Assembly (NCBI RefSeq): GCF_024105665.1
Contig: NZ_JAAAMK010000001.1
Location: forward strand, 186,001-250,000
Source: Aliihoeflea aestuarii
GTDB taxonomy: Bacteria > Pseudomonadota > Alphaproteobacteria > Rhizobiales > Rhizobiaceae
DNA length: 64,000 nucleotides
Direction: 5' to 3'
Within the stretch, counting starts at the first letter, position 1. Each line of letters opens with the position of its first letter. Under the pieces are notes generated by a model, which was not told the DNA's origin, made no database searches, and saw only the letters and a program-made list of their open reading frames with translations. The position numbers were made by a program, and so were the translations under genes. Below, piece by piece: positions 25,226 through 35,901 of the stretch.

Positions 25226-25256
25226 GAGTAATTGCCCAAAGCAAAGGCAATTGCTC
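25226..25256. promoter_or_regulatory. Inverted repeat GAGTAATTGCC-N9-GGCAATTGCTC, candidate SorC operator
   Basis: Arms at 25226-25236 and 25246-25256 match with one mismatch over 11 bp, 34 bp before the start of the polyol binding protein gene and 75 bp after the regulator stop. Length and symmetry fit a SorC/DeoR-type multimer site. Confidence 0.6.
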
Positions 25257-25289
25257 ATAGAACCACTTTTTCTCATTTGGGAGGAACTG

Positions 25290-26612
25290 ATGAGATACCG
25301 AATTTCCTATCTGGCAAGCTGTGCCGCATTGGCCGTCGCGACGGCCGGCGTCGCCAGCGCACAGGAAACGCTGACCATCGCAACGGTCAACAATGGCGAC
25401 ATGATCCGCATGCAGGGGCTGACCGAGGAGTTCACCTCGCAGCACCCCGACATCCAGCTCAACTGGGTGACGCTGGAAGAAAACGTGCTTCGCCAGCGCG
25501 TCACCACCGACATCGCGACCGGCGGCGGCCAGTTCGATATCATGACCATCGGCACCTATGAGGTTCCGATCTGGGCCGAGAACCAGTGGCTTCTTCCGCT
25601 CGACAATCTGGGTGACGACTACGACGTCGACGACCTCATCCCGGCCATTCGCGGCGCGCTGTCGAAGGACGACACGCTTTATGCTGCGCCCTTCTACGCC
25701 GAAAGCGCGATGACGCTTTACCGCACAGACCTGTTCGAAGCCGCCGGCATCGAGATGCCCGCCGCGCCGACATGGGACTTCATCGCGGACGCGGCGCGCC
25801 AGATTTCCGAGGCCAACGACGACGTCTACGGCATCTGCCTGCGCGGCAAGCCGGGCTGGGGCGAGAACATGGCCTTCCTCGGCGCGATGGCCCGCTCCTA
25901 CGGCGCGAACTATTTCAATGCTGAGTGGCAGCCGCAGTTCGAAAGCGAAGGCTGGACCACGGCCGTTACCCAATATGTCGACATGATGACCAATTACGGT
26001 CCTCCCGGCGCGGCCTCGAACGGCTTCAACGAGAATTTGACGCTGTTCAATCAGGGCCGTTGCGCGATGTGGATGGACGCAACCGTCGCGGCCTCCTTCG
26101 TGACCAATCCGGAAGAAAGCCAGGTCGCCGACAATGTCGGCTTCGCACCGTTCCCGTGCGGCATCGAGAACTGCCCGAACCAGGGCGCGAACTGGCTGTG
26201 GGCCTGGTCGCTCGCAATTCCGGCATCCTCGCAGAAGGCGGAAGCGGCCGAAACCTTCATCTCCTGGGCGACTTCGAAAGCCTATCTGGAACTCGTCGCC
26301 GAAAACGAAGGCTGGTCCAACGTGCCGCCCGGCACCCGCACCTCGCTCTACGAGAATCAGGAGTACATTTCGGCCGCGCCTTTCGCCGAACAGACGCTCC
26401 AGGCCATCGAGAACGCCGATACGTCGGCGGGTGACGACAAGCCCTATGTCGGCCTGCAATACGCCGCCATCCCCGAGTTCCAGGGGCTCGGCACGGCCGT
26501 CGGGCAGCAGATGGCAGCCGCCGTCTCCGGTTCGATGGGCGTCGAGCAGGTTCTCTCCGCCGCGCAGCAGACCGCCGTGCGCGAGATGACGCGGGCCGGC
26601 TACATCAAGTAG
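25290..26612 (+). CDS. Polyol (sorbitol/mannitol-type) ABC transporter substrate-binding protein
   Basis: 440 residues; GGGAGG before ATG and a signal peptide ending VASAQE. Motifs: LTIATVNNGDMIRMQGLTEEF, FDIMTIGTYEVPIWAENQWL, SAMTLYRTDLFEAAGI and CLRGKPGWGENM are those of rhizobial sorbitol/mannitol binding proteins (SmoE of the polyol nomenclature, unrelated to the sulfoquinovose smo names). Captures the polyol in the periplasm for the permeases downstream. A stem-loop follows its stop. Confidence 0.88.
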   Translation: MRYRISYLASCAALAVATAGVASAQETLTIATVNNGDMIRMQGLTEEFTSQHPDIQLNWVTLEENVLRQRVTTDIATGGGQFDIMTIGTYEVPIWAENQWLLPLDNLGDDYDVDDLIPAIRGALSKDDTLYAAPFYAESAMTLYRTDLFEAAGIEMPAAPTWDFIADAARQISEANDDVYGICLRGKPGWGENMAFLGAMARSYGANYFNAEWQPQFESEGWTTAVTQYVDMMTNYGPPGAASNGFNENLTLFNQGRCAMWMDATVAASFVTNPEESQVADNVGFAPFPCGIENCPNQGANWLWAWSLAIPASSQKAEAAETFISWATSKAYLELVAENEGWSNVPPGTRTSLYENQEYISAAPFAEQTLQAIENADTSAGDDKPYVGLQYAAIPEFQGLGTAVGQQMAAAVSGSMGVEQVLSAAQQTAVREMTRAGYIK

Positions 26613-26623
26613 CCCCGCGCGCA

Positions 26624-26654
26624 CCCCGCCCGGTAAATCCTCCGCCGGGCGGGG
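26624..26654 (+). promoter_or_regulatory. Intercistronic 10-bp stem-loop after the polyol binding protein gene
   Basis: CCCCGCCCGG (26624-26633) pairs perfectly with CCGGGCGGGG (26645-26654); no T-run follows. Probably protects the 3' end of the binding protein mRNA and raises its level over the permeases. Confidence 0.55.
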
Positions 26655-26714
26655 AAGCGGCTTTCGCACGATCGTGATCCCAATCGGCCAATTCTTAACC
26701 GGAAAGGCTTCGCC

Positions 26715-27587
26715 ATGGCGACCTTGCAGACCAAATCCGCCGCGCGGCTGATGATGGCGCCGGCTGTGATCGCGCTCCTGATCTGGATGATCGTGCCGCT
26801 GTCGATGACGCTCTATTTCTCGACGCTGAACTACAATCTGTTCAACCCGGCGCAGACGCCGTTCATCGGACTGACGAACTACCGATTCTTCCTGACCGAC
26901 CCGGCCTTCTTCACCGCGCTCACCAACACGTTGAAGCTGGTGGCGGGCGTGCTGGCGATCACGGTCACGGGTGGCATTCTTCTGGCGCTTCTGCTCGATC
27001 AGGATTTCTACGGCGTCAACATCGTGCGCCTCCTCGTCATCGCGCCGTTCTTCGTCATGCCGACCGTCGCCGCGCTGGTGTGGAAGAACATGATGATGAA
27101 CCCGGTTTACGGCACGATCGGGCAGTTCCTGAACTGGATCGGAATTGGCGCGATCGACTGGTTCTCCGCCTATCCGCTTACTTCGATCGTCATCATCGTC
27201 GCCTGGCAATGGCTGCCCTTCGCCACGCTGATCCTTCTGACCGCGCTGCAATCTTTGTCCGAAGACCAGAAGGAAGCGGCCGAGATGGACGGAGCGGGGC
27301 CGGTCTCAGTCTTCTGGCACATCACCCTGCCCCACATGGCGCGTGCGATCACCGTCGTCATCCTGATCCAGACGATCTTCCTTCTGTCGATCTTCGCCGA
27401 AATCTACGTGACGACATCGGGCGGGCCGGGCCTGCAGACGACCAACCTGACCTATCTCGTCTACAGCCAGGCACTGTTGCAATTCGACGTGGGCGGGGCA
27501 TCCGCCGGCGGCATCGTCGCGGTTGTTCTCGCCAACATCGTCGCCTTCTTCCTTGTCCGCATCATCGGCAAGAATCTGGACGCATGA
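26715..27587 (+). CDS. Polyol ABC transporter permease, MalF type
   Basis: 290 residues, six helices. N-terminus RLMMAPAVIALLIWMIVPLSMTLYFS, FIGLTNYRFFL, and the EAA loop KEAAEMDGAGPVSVFWHITLPHM are as in rhizobial mannitol/sorbitol permeases. Second gene of the operon; its partner starts nine bases downstream. Confidence 0.87.
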   Translation: MATLQTKSAARLMMAPAVIALLIWMIVPLSMTLYFSTLNYNLFNPAQTPFIGLTNYRFFLTDPAFFTALTNTLKLVAGVLAITVTGGILLALLLDQDFYGVNIVRLLVIAPFFVMPTVAALVWKNMMMNPVYGTIGQFLNWIGIGAIDWFSAYPLTSIVIIVAWQWLPFATLILLTALQSLSEDQKEAAEMDGAGPVSVFWHITLPHMARAITVVILIQTIFLLSIFAEIYVTTSGGPGLQTTNLTYLVYSQALLQFDVGGASAGGIVAVVLANIVAFFLVRIIGKNLDA

Positions 27588-27596
27588 GGTAGACCT

Positions 27597-28427
27597 ATGG
27601 CCCGCGCAGTCTCGACCCGCCGCAAGATCACCATGACAATCATAGGATGGTCGATCGGACTTCTGATCTTCTTTCCCGTGATGTGGACGATCCTGACATC
27701 GTTCAAGTCCGAACTCGACGCCATCGCCACGCCGCCGAAATGGTTCTTCTTCAACTGGACGCTGGAGAACTACCAGACGGTCCACGCACGCTCGGACTAT
27801 TTCCGCTTCATGATGAACTCGGTCTATCTGGCGGTCGGCTCGACGGCGCTCGGCCTGCTCTTCGCCATCCCCGCCGCGTGGGCGATGGCCTTTTCGCCGA
27901 CCAAGCGCACCAAGGACATTCTGCTCTGGATGCTGTCCACGAAGATGCTGCCGGCCGTCGGCGTCCTGATCCCGATCTATCTGATGTTCCGCAACTGGGG
28001 CCTGCTCGACAGCCATGTCGGTCTGATCGTCGTCCTGTTCCTGATCAATTTGCCGATCATGGTGTGGATGCTCTATACCTACTTCAAGGAAATCCCCGGC
28101 GAGATCCTCGAAGCCGCCCGCATGGACGGCGCGTCACTGACGAAGGAAATCGTCTACGTGCTGACACCGATGTCGGTGCCCGGCATCGCCTCGACGGTTC
28201 TTCTTTGCATCATCCTCGCGTGGAACGAGGCGTTCTGGACGCTCAATCTGACGACCTCGAACGCGGCGCCGCTGACGGCCTTCATCGCGTCCTATTCGAG
28301 CCCGCAGGGCAATTTCTACGCAAAGCTTTCGGCGGCCTCCACGCTCGCCATCGCTCCGATCCTCATTCTCGGCTGGTTCTCCCAGAAGCAGCTCGTGCGC
28401 GGCCTCACCTTTGGCGCGGTCAAATAG
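27597..28427 (+). CDS. Polyol ABC transporter permease, MalG type
   Basis: 276 residues. EAA loop EILEAARMDGASLTKEIVYVLTP and the C-terminal FSQKQLVRGLTFGAVK are MalG-type marks; WTILTSFKSELDAIATPPKWFF precedes the periplasmic loop. Forms the pore with the preceding permease. Ten-base gap to the ATPase gene. Confidence 0.87.
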   Translation: MARAVSTRRKITMTIIGWSIGLLIFFPVMWTILTSFKSELDAIATPPKWFFFNWTLENYQTVHARSDYFRFMMNSVYLAVGSTALGLLFAIPAAWAMAFSPTKRTKDILLWMLSTKMLPAVGVLIPIYLMFRNWGLLDSHVGLIVVLFLINLPIMVWMLYTYFKEIPGEILEAARMDGASLTKEIVYVLTPMSVPGIASTVLLCIILAWNEAFWTLNLTTSNAAPLTAFIASYSSPQGNFYAKLSAASTLAIAPILILGWFSQKQLVRGLTFGAVK

Positions 28428-28436
28428 GAGAACGTC

Positions 28437-29437
<1,001 letters not shown>

Positions 29438-29441
<4 letters not shown>

Positions 29442-30211
29442 AGCGGCTTGCCGGAAAATCGGCGCTCATCACGGGATCGGCTCGCGGCATCGGCCGCGCC
29501 TTCGCTGAAGCCTATGTGCGCGAAGGCGCGAGCGTTGCCATCGCCGACATCGACATGGCACGCGCCGAAGAGACGGTTGCTGCGATCGGCGACGCCGCCT
29601 ATGCCGTGAAGCTCGACGTCACCGACCAGTCCTCTATCGATGCCGCGATCCGCACGGTCGAAGAGCGGACCGGCGGGCTAGACATCCTCGTCAACAATGC
29701 CGCGATCTTCGACCTCGCGCCCATCGTGGACATCACGCCGGAAAGCTATGCGCGCGTTTTCGCGATCAACGTGCAGGGCACGCTCTTCATGATGCAGGCG
29801 GCGGCGAAATCGATGATCGCGCAAAACCGGCGGGGACGCATCATCAACATGGCGAGCCAGGCCGGACGGCGCGGCGAGCCGCTGGTCGCGGTCTACTGCG
29901 CCTCAAAGGCGGCCGTCATCAGCCTCACGCAATCGGCGGGGCTGAACCTCATCCGCCACGGCATCAACGTCAACGCGATCGCGCCGGGCGTGGTCGACGG
30001 CGAGCACTGGGACGGCGTCGATGCGCTCTTCGCGCAGTATGAGAACCGTCCGCGCGGCGAGAAGAAGCGCCTTGTCGGCGCCGAGGTGCCCTATGGGCGC
30101 ATGGGCACGGCTGATGATCTGATCGGCATGGCGATCTTCCTCGCCGGGCCAGAGAGCGAATATGTCGTCGCGCAGACCTACAATGTCGACGGCGGCAACT
30201 GGATGAGCTGA
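29438..30211 (+). CDS. SDR polyol dehydrogenase (sorbitol dehydrogenase, SmoS-like)
   Basis: 257 residues, classical short-chain dehydrogenase: cofactor motif [11 protein letters not shown], an Asp after beta-2 (VAIADIDMA) pointing to NAD, NNAA, catalytic Ser in [10 protein letters not shown], and YxxxK as YCASK. The region [21 protein letters not shown] is typical of L-iditol/sorbitol 2-dehydrogenases of rhizobial polyol operons. Would oxidise sorbitol to fructose or related polyols such as ribitol or galactitol. Translationally coupled to the ATPase gene. Confidence 0.83.
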
Positions 30212-30243
30212 CAGGCGAAACCGCCCGCGCCAAGGATTTTTCG

Positions 30244-31716
30244 ATGCTGACCAAACTTGCCGATGCCAATCTGTCGAAGATCGCCGCGAAGGCCGCCGTT
30301 CCGGCCTATGACCGCGCGTCGCTGACGGCCGGCATCCTGCATTTCGGCATCGGCAATTTTCACCGCGCCCATCAGGCCGTCTATCTCGACGACCTTTTCA
30401 ATGAAGGTCGCGACCACGACTGGGCCATTGTCGGCGCGGGCGTGCTGCCGTCCGACAAGGCGCTGAAGGACAAACTTCAGCGCCAGGATTATCTGACGAC
30501 CGTGGTCGAGCAGGAGGCCGGAAAGAGCGAAGCCCGCGTGACGGGCGCGATGATCGACTATGTCGAACCGGGCGACACGGCGGCGATCATCGCGCGCCTC
30601 GCCGACCCCGCCATCCGCATCGTTTCGCTGACCATTACCGAAGGCGGATATTACATCGACCCTGCGTCGGGCCGCTTCGATCCCGAGCATGCCGACATGC
30701 GCCATGACGCCGAGGACCCCGATGCACCGAAGACTGTATTCGGTCTCATTCTCGCCGGTCTCAAAGCGCGCCGCGCGGCAGGTATCGCACCTTTCACGGT
30801 CATGTCCTGCGACAACATTCCCGGCAACGGTCACGTCACCGAAAACGCGGTCGCGGGCCTTGCCGAACGCATCGACACTGAACTTGCCGACTGGATACGC
30901 GCCGAAGTCGCCTTTCCGAACGGCATGGTGGATCGCATCACGCCGGCAACCGGCAAGCGCGAGATCGACATTCTCTCCGACGAATTCGGCATCGACGACG
31001 CCTGGCCGGTCTTCTGCGAGGACTTCAGGCAGTGGGTTCTCGAAGACCGTTTCCCCGCCGGTCGCCCCGCGCTGGAAAGGGCCGGCGTCACCTTCGTCGA
31101 GGATGTCGCGCCCTACGAGTTGATGAAGATCCGCATCCTCAATGGCGGCCATGCGACCATCGCCTATCCGGCGGCGATGATGGACATTCACTTCGTCCAC
31201 GAGGCGATGGAGAACGACCTCGTGCGCGGTTTCCTGCAAAAGGTCGAACGCGACGAGATCATCCCCTGCGTGCCGCCGGTTCCCGACACCGATCTGGACG
31301 ACTATTACGCACTCATCGAACGGCGCTTCTCCAACCCCAAGATCGGCGACACGGTTGCGCGCCTCGCCCTCGACGGGTCGAACCGGCAACCCAAGTTCAT
31401 CCTGCCCTCCACCGCCGACCGGTTGAAGGAGGGGCGATCGATCACCGGCCTTGCGCTCGTCTCGGCGCTCTGGTGCCGCTACTGCGCGGGCACGTCCGAT
31501 TCCGGTCACGACATCCCGCCCAACGATGCGAGCCACGCACGCCTGAAAGAGGCGGCCCTGAAAGCGAAGGACGATCCGGACGCGTTTCTCGCGCTCGAAG
31601 ACATTTTCGGTGCGGTCGGCCGCTCCCCCCTCTTCCGCGAAACTTTCGCCACGCATCTTTCCTCGCTATGGACGCACGGCACTGCGGATACGCTGCGGCG
31701 CTATTTGCAGGAGTAA
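30244..31716 (+). CDS. mtlK: Mannitol 2-dehydrogenase family polyol dehydrogenase
   Basis: 490 residues, the usual length of long-chain mannitol dehydrogenases. N-terminal ILHFGIGNFHRAHQAVYLDDL is the family's NAD-binding entry; TITEGGYYID, CDNIPGNG and, in the C-terminal domain, the catalytic Lys region ELMKIRILNGGHATIAYPA are present. Oxidises D-mannitol (or D-arabitol) to fructose (or xylulose) in the cytoplasm. Sits between the SDR and the HAD genes in one operon. Confidence 0.88.
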   Translation: MLTKLADANLSKIAAKAAVPAYDRASLTAGILHFGIGNFHRAHQAVYLDDLFNEGRDHDWAIVGAGVLPSDKALKDKLQRQDYLTTVVEQEAGKSEARVTGAMIDYVEPGDTAAIIARLADPAIRIVSLTITEGGYYIDPASGRFDPEHADMRHDAEDPDAPKTVFGLILAGLKARRAAGIAPFTVMSCDNIPGNGHVTENAVAGLAERIDTELADWIRAEVAFPNGMVDRITPATGKREIDILSDEFGIDDAWPVFCEDFRQWVLEDRFPAGRPALERAGVTFVEDVAPYELMKIRILNGGHATIAYPAAMMDIHFVHEAMENDLVRGFLQKVERDEIIPCVPPVPDTDLDDYYALIERRFSNPKIGDTVARLALDGSNRQPKFILPSTADRLKEGRSITGLALVSALWCRYCAGTSDSGHDIPPNDASHARLKEAALKAKDDPDAFLALEDIFGAVGRSPLFRETFATHLSSLWTHGTADTLRRYLQE

Positions 31717-31718
31717 GG

Positions 31719-32381
31719 ATGAAGCCCGACCTCGTCATCTTCGATTGCGACGGGGTGCTCGTCGACAGCGAGCCGATTTCCATTTCGGTGCTGCGCGAGA
31801 TGATCCGCACCGCCGGCCACGAAATCGGCGAGGACGTCGCCTATGAGCGGTTCCTCGGGCGATCCATGGCGTCGATCTGCGCCGCGCTGGCGGACGATCC
31901 GGGCATCGAGATCACCGCCGATCAGCTCGGCGCGATGCGCGAGCGGCTGAATTCGCGCTTCCGTGCCGAATTGAAAGCGATCGACCGCGTCGGCTGGGCG
32001 TTGCAGGCATTGCCGATGGCCCGCTGCGTGGCGTCCTCCTCGAAGCCCGAGCGGATCGCCCTGTCGCTGACGGTCACGGGACTTTTCCCGTTACTCGATC
32101 CGCATATCTACAGCGCCACCATGGTGCAAAACGGCAAGCCGGCCCCCGACCTCTTCCTCCACGCCGCCGCCCAAATGGGTTTTCCGCCCGAAAAATGTCT
32201 CGTCATCGAGGATTCCAGCGCCGGTGTCGAAGCTGCCAAACGCGCGGGAATGCGCGTTTTCGCCTTTACCGGCGCAACCCATGCGCGCCATCCGGCCCAC
32301 CTCGAACGCATTACCGCCCTTGAGCCCGATCTCGTATTCGATAACATGGCGGACCTGCCCGGCCTGATCGGCCGTCAATAA
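31719..32381 (+). CDS. HAD-superfamily sugar phosphatase
   Basis: 220 residues. Motif I VIFDCDGVLVDSEP, motif II region CVASSSKPERI, motif III with GKPAPD, and motif IV VIEDSSAGVEAA place it in HAD subfamily IA, near beta-phosphoglucomutase/sugar-phosphate phosphatases. ATG two bases after the mannitol dehydrogenase stop, with AGGAG before it. Rhizobial polyol operons often carry this gene; it may remove dead-end sugar or polyol phosphates. Confidence 0.82.
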   Translation: MKPDLVIFDCDGVLVDSEPISISVLREMIRTAGHEIGEDVAYERFLGRSMASICAALADDPGIEITADQLGAMRERLNSRFRAELKAIDRVGWALQALPMARCVASSSKPERIALSLTVTGLFPLLDPHIYSATMVQNGKPAPDLFLHAAAQMGFPPEKCLVIEDSSAGVEAAKRAGMRVFAFTGATHARHPAHLERITALEPDLVFDNMADLPGLIGRQ

Positions 32382-32399
32382 ACGAGGAGCGAGAACGGG

Positions 32400-33995
32400 G
32401 TGGAGCGCGACTTCGTCGTTGCGGTCGACGTGGGCACTGCGAGCGTGCGCGCCGGTATCCTCGACCGGCAGGGCCGCACCCTTGCGCATGCCGAACATCC
32501 CATCGCGATGCACCGGCCTGAGGCCGATCATGCCGAGCATGATTCGGAAGACATCTGGCGTTCTGTTTGCCGCACCGTGCGCGCCGCGCGGCAAGACGCG
32601 AACGTTCCGCCGCAGGCCATCGCCGCCATTGCCTTCGACGCAACATGCTCCATCGTGGTGCGCGGGCGGGACGGCGAACAAGTCACCGTTTCAACCGGAG
32701 GCGATTCACGCTGGGACACGATTGCCTGGCTCGATCACCGCGCGGCTGCGCAGGCCGATCGTTGCACCGCGACCGGCCATGAGGTCGTCGCTCATGCCGG
32801 CGGCGCGATCTCGCCGGAAATGGCGACCCCCAAGCTGGCCTGGCTGAAAACACATCTGCCCGAAAGCTGGGCCGGCGCCGCGCACTTCTTCGACCTTGCC
32901 GATTTTCTGACATGGAAAGCGTCCGGCTCGACCGAGCGCTCCGTCTGCACGCTCGGCTGCAAATGGGCCTATCTGGCACATCGCGACGATCCCTGGCCCC
33001 GCGACTATCTCGACGCCATCGGGATAAGCGACATGCTGGAGCGCGGCGGCTTGCCTTACGAAGCCGTGCCGGTCGGAGCCGATCTTGGACCGCTGACGCC
33101 GCAGACCGCCGGCGCTCTCGGCCTCACGCCATCCTGCCGGGTCGCCGCCGGCTTCATCGACGCGCATGCCGGTGCGCTCGCCGTCCTTGGGCCATATGCC
33201 GAAGACCCGCAAGATCTTGCTCGCCGCGCCGCGCTGGTGGCGGGTACGTCGAGCTGCGTGACCGTACTGACCACGAATCCCATTCAGATACGCGGCATGT
33301 GGGGCCCGTATCTGGATGCCACCTTGCCCGGCTTCTGGCTTTCGGAAGGCGGGCAATCCGTCAGCGGCGGCCTGCTCGACCATTTGATCCAAATCCACGG
33401 GGCGGGACAGGCGGCCGACCGCGCCACGCACGAACGCATCTGCGCGCGTATCGGCGAGTTGCGCGCCACTGAGGGAACGGCGCTGGCGCACCGCCTGCAT
33501 GTCCTGCCCGATTTCCACGGAAACCGCTCGCCCATCGGCGACCCGCATGCGCTAGGGGTCATCAGCGGCATGGCGCTCGATCCGTCCTTTGACGGGTTAT
33601 GCCGCCTCTACTGGCGAACGGCGGTCGCCATCGCGCTCGGTATTCGCCAGATCGTCGAGACGATGAACGATAACGGCCATTCGATCGAGACGCTGCATCT
33701 TGCCGGTGGGCATACGCGCAGCCCGCTCCTGACGCAGCTTTACGCCGACGTGACGGGCCGCGAAGTGATCACGCTGGACACGCCGAGCGCCATGCTCCTC
33801 GGCACCGGAATGGCGGCGTCCGTCGCGGCCGGCTGGCATTCGACGCTCGCCCAAGCCTCGCGCGCGCTTCGCCCACGCCACACGCATATCCAGCCGGACC
33901 GCTCGTCCTTCGCGCACTATGACCGTGACTATCGCATCTTCCAGCGCATGCTGACGCATCGCGCCGAGATCGAAACCTTAAGCGGCGCGCCATGA
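32400..33995 (+). CDS. FGGY-family carbohydrate kinase, D-ribulokinase-like
   Basis: 531 residues, GTG start with GAGGAG about ten bases upstream. N-terminal phosphate loop VAVDVGTASVRAGILD; then VAGTSSCVTVLT, GMWGPYLDATLPGFWLSEGGQSVSGG, and the late LAGGHTRSPLLTQLYADVTGR. The GMWGPY...EGGQS signature is that of the YpCarbK/FGGY group that phosphorylates D-ribulose. This suggests the operon also handles ribitol or D-arabitol through a ketopentose. The last 18 bases overlap the end of the convergent fructokinase gene. Confidence 0.82.
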   Translation: MERDFVVAVDVGTASVRAGILDRQGRTLAHAEHPIAMHRPEADHAEHDSEDIWRSVCRTVRAARQDANVPPQAIAAIAFDATCSIVVRGRDGEQVTVSTGGDSRWDTIAWLDHRAAAQADRCTATGHEVVAHAGGAISPEMATPKLAWLKTHLPESWAGAAHFFDLADFLTWKASGSTERSVCTLGCKWAYLAHRDDPWPRDYLDAIGISDMLERGGLPYEAVPVGADLGPLTPQTAGALGLTPSCRVAAGFIDAHAGALAVLGPYAEDPQDLARRAALVAGTSSCVTVLTTNPIQIRGMWGPYLDATLPGFWLSEGGQSVSGGLLDHLIQIHGAGQAADRATHERICARIGELRATEGTALAHRLHVLPDFHGNRSPIGDPHALGVISGMALDPSFDGLCRLYWRTAVAIALGIRQIVETMNDNGHSIETLHLAGGHTRSPLLTQLYADVTGREVITLDTPSAMLLGTGMAASVAAGWHSTLAQASRALRPRHTHIQPDRSSFAHYDRDYRIFQRMLTHRAEIETLSGAP

Positions 33996-34919
33996 CGGCG
34001 GCGACAGTTCGGTAAGGCGCGGCGGGTTCGCGCCCTGCCGTGCGACCGTAGCGGCGGCGACCTCGACGGCGCGGGCAAGGCACCGCTCCAGCGCGTCCGG
34101 CCCTGCCCGGCGTATCCCGTCTTTCGACAAGAGGCCGAGCCCCGCGAGCCCCTCGATGAAACCGGCGTTGAAAGCGTCCCCCGCGCCGACCGTATCGACG
34201 ACGCGCGTGCGTGGCGGCTTCACCGAAACCGAGCCGCCTTCCGTCACCGCCGTCGCGCCATCCTCTCCGCGCGTGACGAGCACGGCATGGACGCCTTGTG
34301 CGACGAGGCCGGCAACCGCCTCGTCCTCATGCCCCGGCGCGAGCCATTCAAGGTCTTCTTCCGACAGCTTGACGATATCGGCCGCGCCCAGCATGCGCGA
34401 CAAACGTGCGCGATACGCCGTCTCGTCGCGGATGAAGGCGGGGCGGATGTTGGGATCGACCATGACGAAGCGCCTCGCCCGCTCGCGCATCATCAGCGCC
34501 TCGAAGGTCGAGCCGCACGGCTCGGCAACGAGACTGATACCGCCGAAGAAAAGCGCATCGATCTCCTGTGGCAGCGTTGGCAAATCTTGTTCGGAAAGCA
34601 TACGTCCTGCGCTGGCCTCGTCGTAGAAGACGTAGCGCGCCTGACCGTCGGTCAGCATCACGAAGGCGAGCGTCGTCGGACGTTCGACCCGCGGTGCGAG
34701 CGAAAAATCGACATGGGACGCATGCAGTTCCCGCGCCAGCATCTCGCCGAAAAGATCGGTCGAAATCGCATGGAAGAATGACGGCTTCATTTCCAGCCGC
34801 CCGAGCGCGATGCTGGTGTTGAAGACGGCTCCGCCGACATGCGGGACGAAGCCCTTCCCACCACCGGGCAGATCGGCGGGAATCATGTCGATCAAGGCGT
34901 CGCCGCAACACAATATCAT
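33978..34919 (-). CDS. PfkB-family sugar kinase (fructokinase)
   Basis: 313 residues. Starts MILCCGDALIDMIP after GAGGA; PfkB signature 1 in GGAVFNTSIALGRLE and signature 2 with the catalytic Asp in DTVGAGDAFNAGF. It would phosphorylate fructose formed by the polyol dehydrogenases. Convergent with, and overlapping, the FGGY kinase gene, so it is controlled separately from the main operon. Confidence 0.85.
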   Translation of the reverse strand: MILCCGDALIDMIPADLPGGGKGFVPHVGGAVFNTSIALGRLEMKPSFFHAISTDLFGEMLARELHASHVDFSLAPRVERPTTLAFVMLTDGQARYVFYDEASAGRMLSEQDLPTLPQEIDALFFGGISLVAEPCGSTFEALMMRERARRFVMVDPNIRPAFIRDETAYRARLSRMLGAADIVKLSEEDLEWLAPGHEDEAVAGLVAQGVHAVLVTRGEDGATAVTEGGSVSVKPPRTRVVDTVGAGDAFNAGFIEGLAGLGLLSKDGIRRAGPDALERCLARAVEVAAATVARQGANPPRLTELSPPSWRAA

Positions 34920-35031
34920 CGTCTGTCTGTCCTCTCCGAACTGCACGGGATCGTAGGAATGGAAGCCACTGAAAACAACTCCAATCTGCCGATAATCCTC
35001 GACAATCCGGACATGCGGCGGGGTGCCGAAA

Positions 35032-35874
35032 TCAACGCCGCGTGCCGTTCAGAACCGATGCCAGCGAGCGCGTCAGTTCGAGAAGCGCCGGTCCGACCTG
35101 CTCGTGGATGAACTGCTCGGTGAACTGGTAGGGTGGGCCGCCGCAATTGAACGCGTAGATGCCCGACCCGTCCGCCGCCACGAGAGGGGCGGCGACGGCA
35201 TGGATACCCGGTCGCCATGCGCCGACCGAAACCGCGTAGCCAAGGGTCATGCATGTCTCGATTTCGCCGCGCATCTCGGCCTCGACACCTGGCCAGTCAT
35301 CGCCATAGCGCGACGAAAGGCGCTCGATGGTGGCCTCGCGCTCGGCCTGCGACATGACGGAAAGAAGCGCGCGGCCCATGGCCGATTGCGCGAGCGGTAT
35401 GCCCGACCCGATGTCGAGCTGAAACGTGAATGCCGAAGAGCCGCGCGAGATATCCACATAAAGTGCGCGGACGCGGTCGCGTATGCCCATCGCGACCGGC
35501 GCGGCCAGCCTCTCGGCCATCTCGTCCATGAAAGGCCGCGCGATCTGCCGGATGCCCAGATTGGCGAGCGCCGAATAGCCGAGCGTGATCGCCGAAGGCG
35601 CAAGCTGATACTTGCCCAGACGCGGAACCCTGGTGAGGTAGCCGAGCCGGCACAGCGTATAGGTGATGCGCGTGACCGTCGGCTTGGGCAGACCGGTGCG
35701 CTCGGCGATTTCCTGGTTGCCCAGAAAACCGTCGCGCGGGCGGAACGAGCGCAGCACTTCGAGGCCGCGTGCGAGCGCGACGACGAATTTGCGATCCCCC
35801 TTCAGGCTGTTTTCTTCCTCCTCCTCCTGCGCGATCTTCTCGGCGTCATCGTTCATGCTGGTTGACATCTCCAT
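35032..35874 (-). CDS. IclR-family transcriptional regulator of the TRAP operon
   Basis: 280 residues. N-terminal acidic leader (EKIAQEEEEEN), winged helix GFLGNQEIAERTGLPKPTVTRITYTL, linker LGKYQLAPSAITLGYSALA and an effector domain with SAMGRALLS and VAAPLVAADGSGIYAF. Start could be ATG 35874, 35868 or 35856. Divergent from the TRAP genes with IclR-like half-sites between them, so it probably controls them in response to the transported acid or its product. Confidence 0.87.
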   Translation of the reverse strand: MEMSTSMNDDAEKIAQEEEEENSLKGDRKFVVALARGLEVLRSFRPRDGFLGNQEIAERTGLPKPTVTRITYTLCRLGYLTRVPRLGKYQLAPSAITLGYSALANLGIRQIARPFMDEMAERLAAPVAMGIRDRVRALYVDISRGSSAFTFQLDIGSGIPLAQSAMGRALLSVMSQAEREATIERLSSRYGDDWPGVEAEMRGEIETCMTLGYAVSVGAWRPGIHAVAAPLVAADGSGIYAFNCGGPPYQFTEQFIHEQVGPALLELTRSLASVLNGTRR

Positions 35875-35901
35875 CTGGCTCACCCAACAATACCCTCTGC
35901 T

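Noticed and set aside
24468-27251. A 927-codon open frame on the minus strand across the SorC and polyol transporter genes
   Set aside because: It is antisense to well-supported genes, rich in Arg/Asp/His/Gly as expected from the complementary strand of GC-rich coding DNA, and has no family features.
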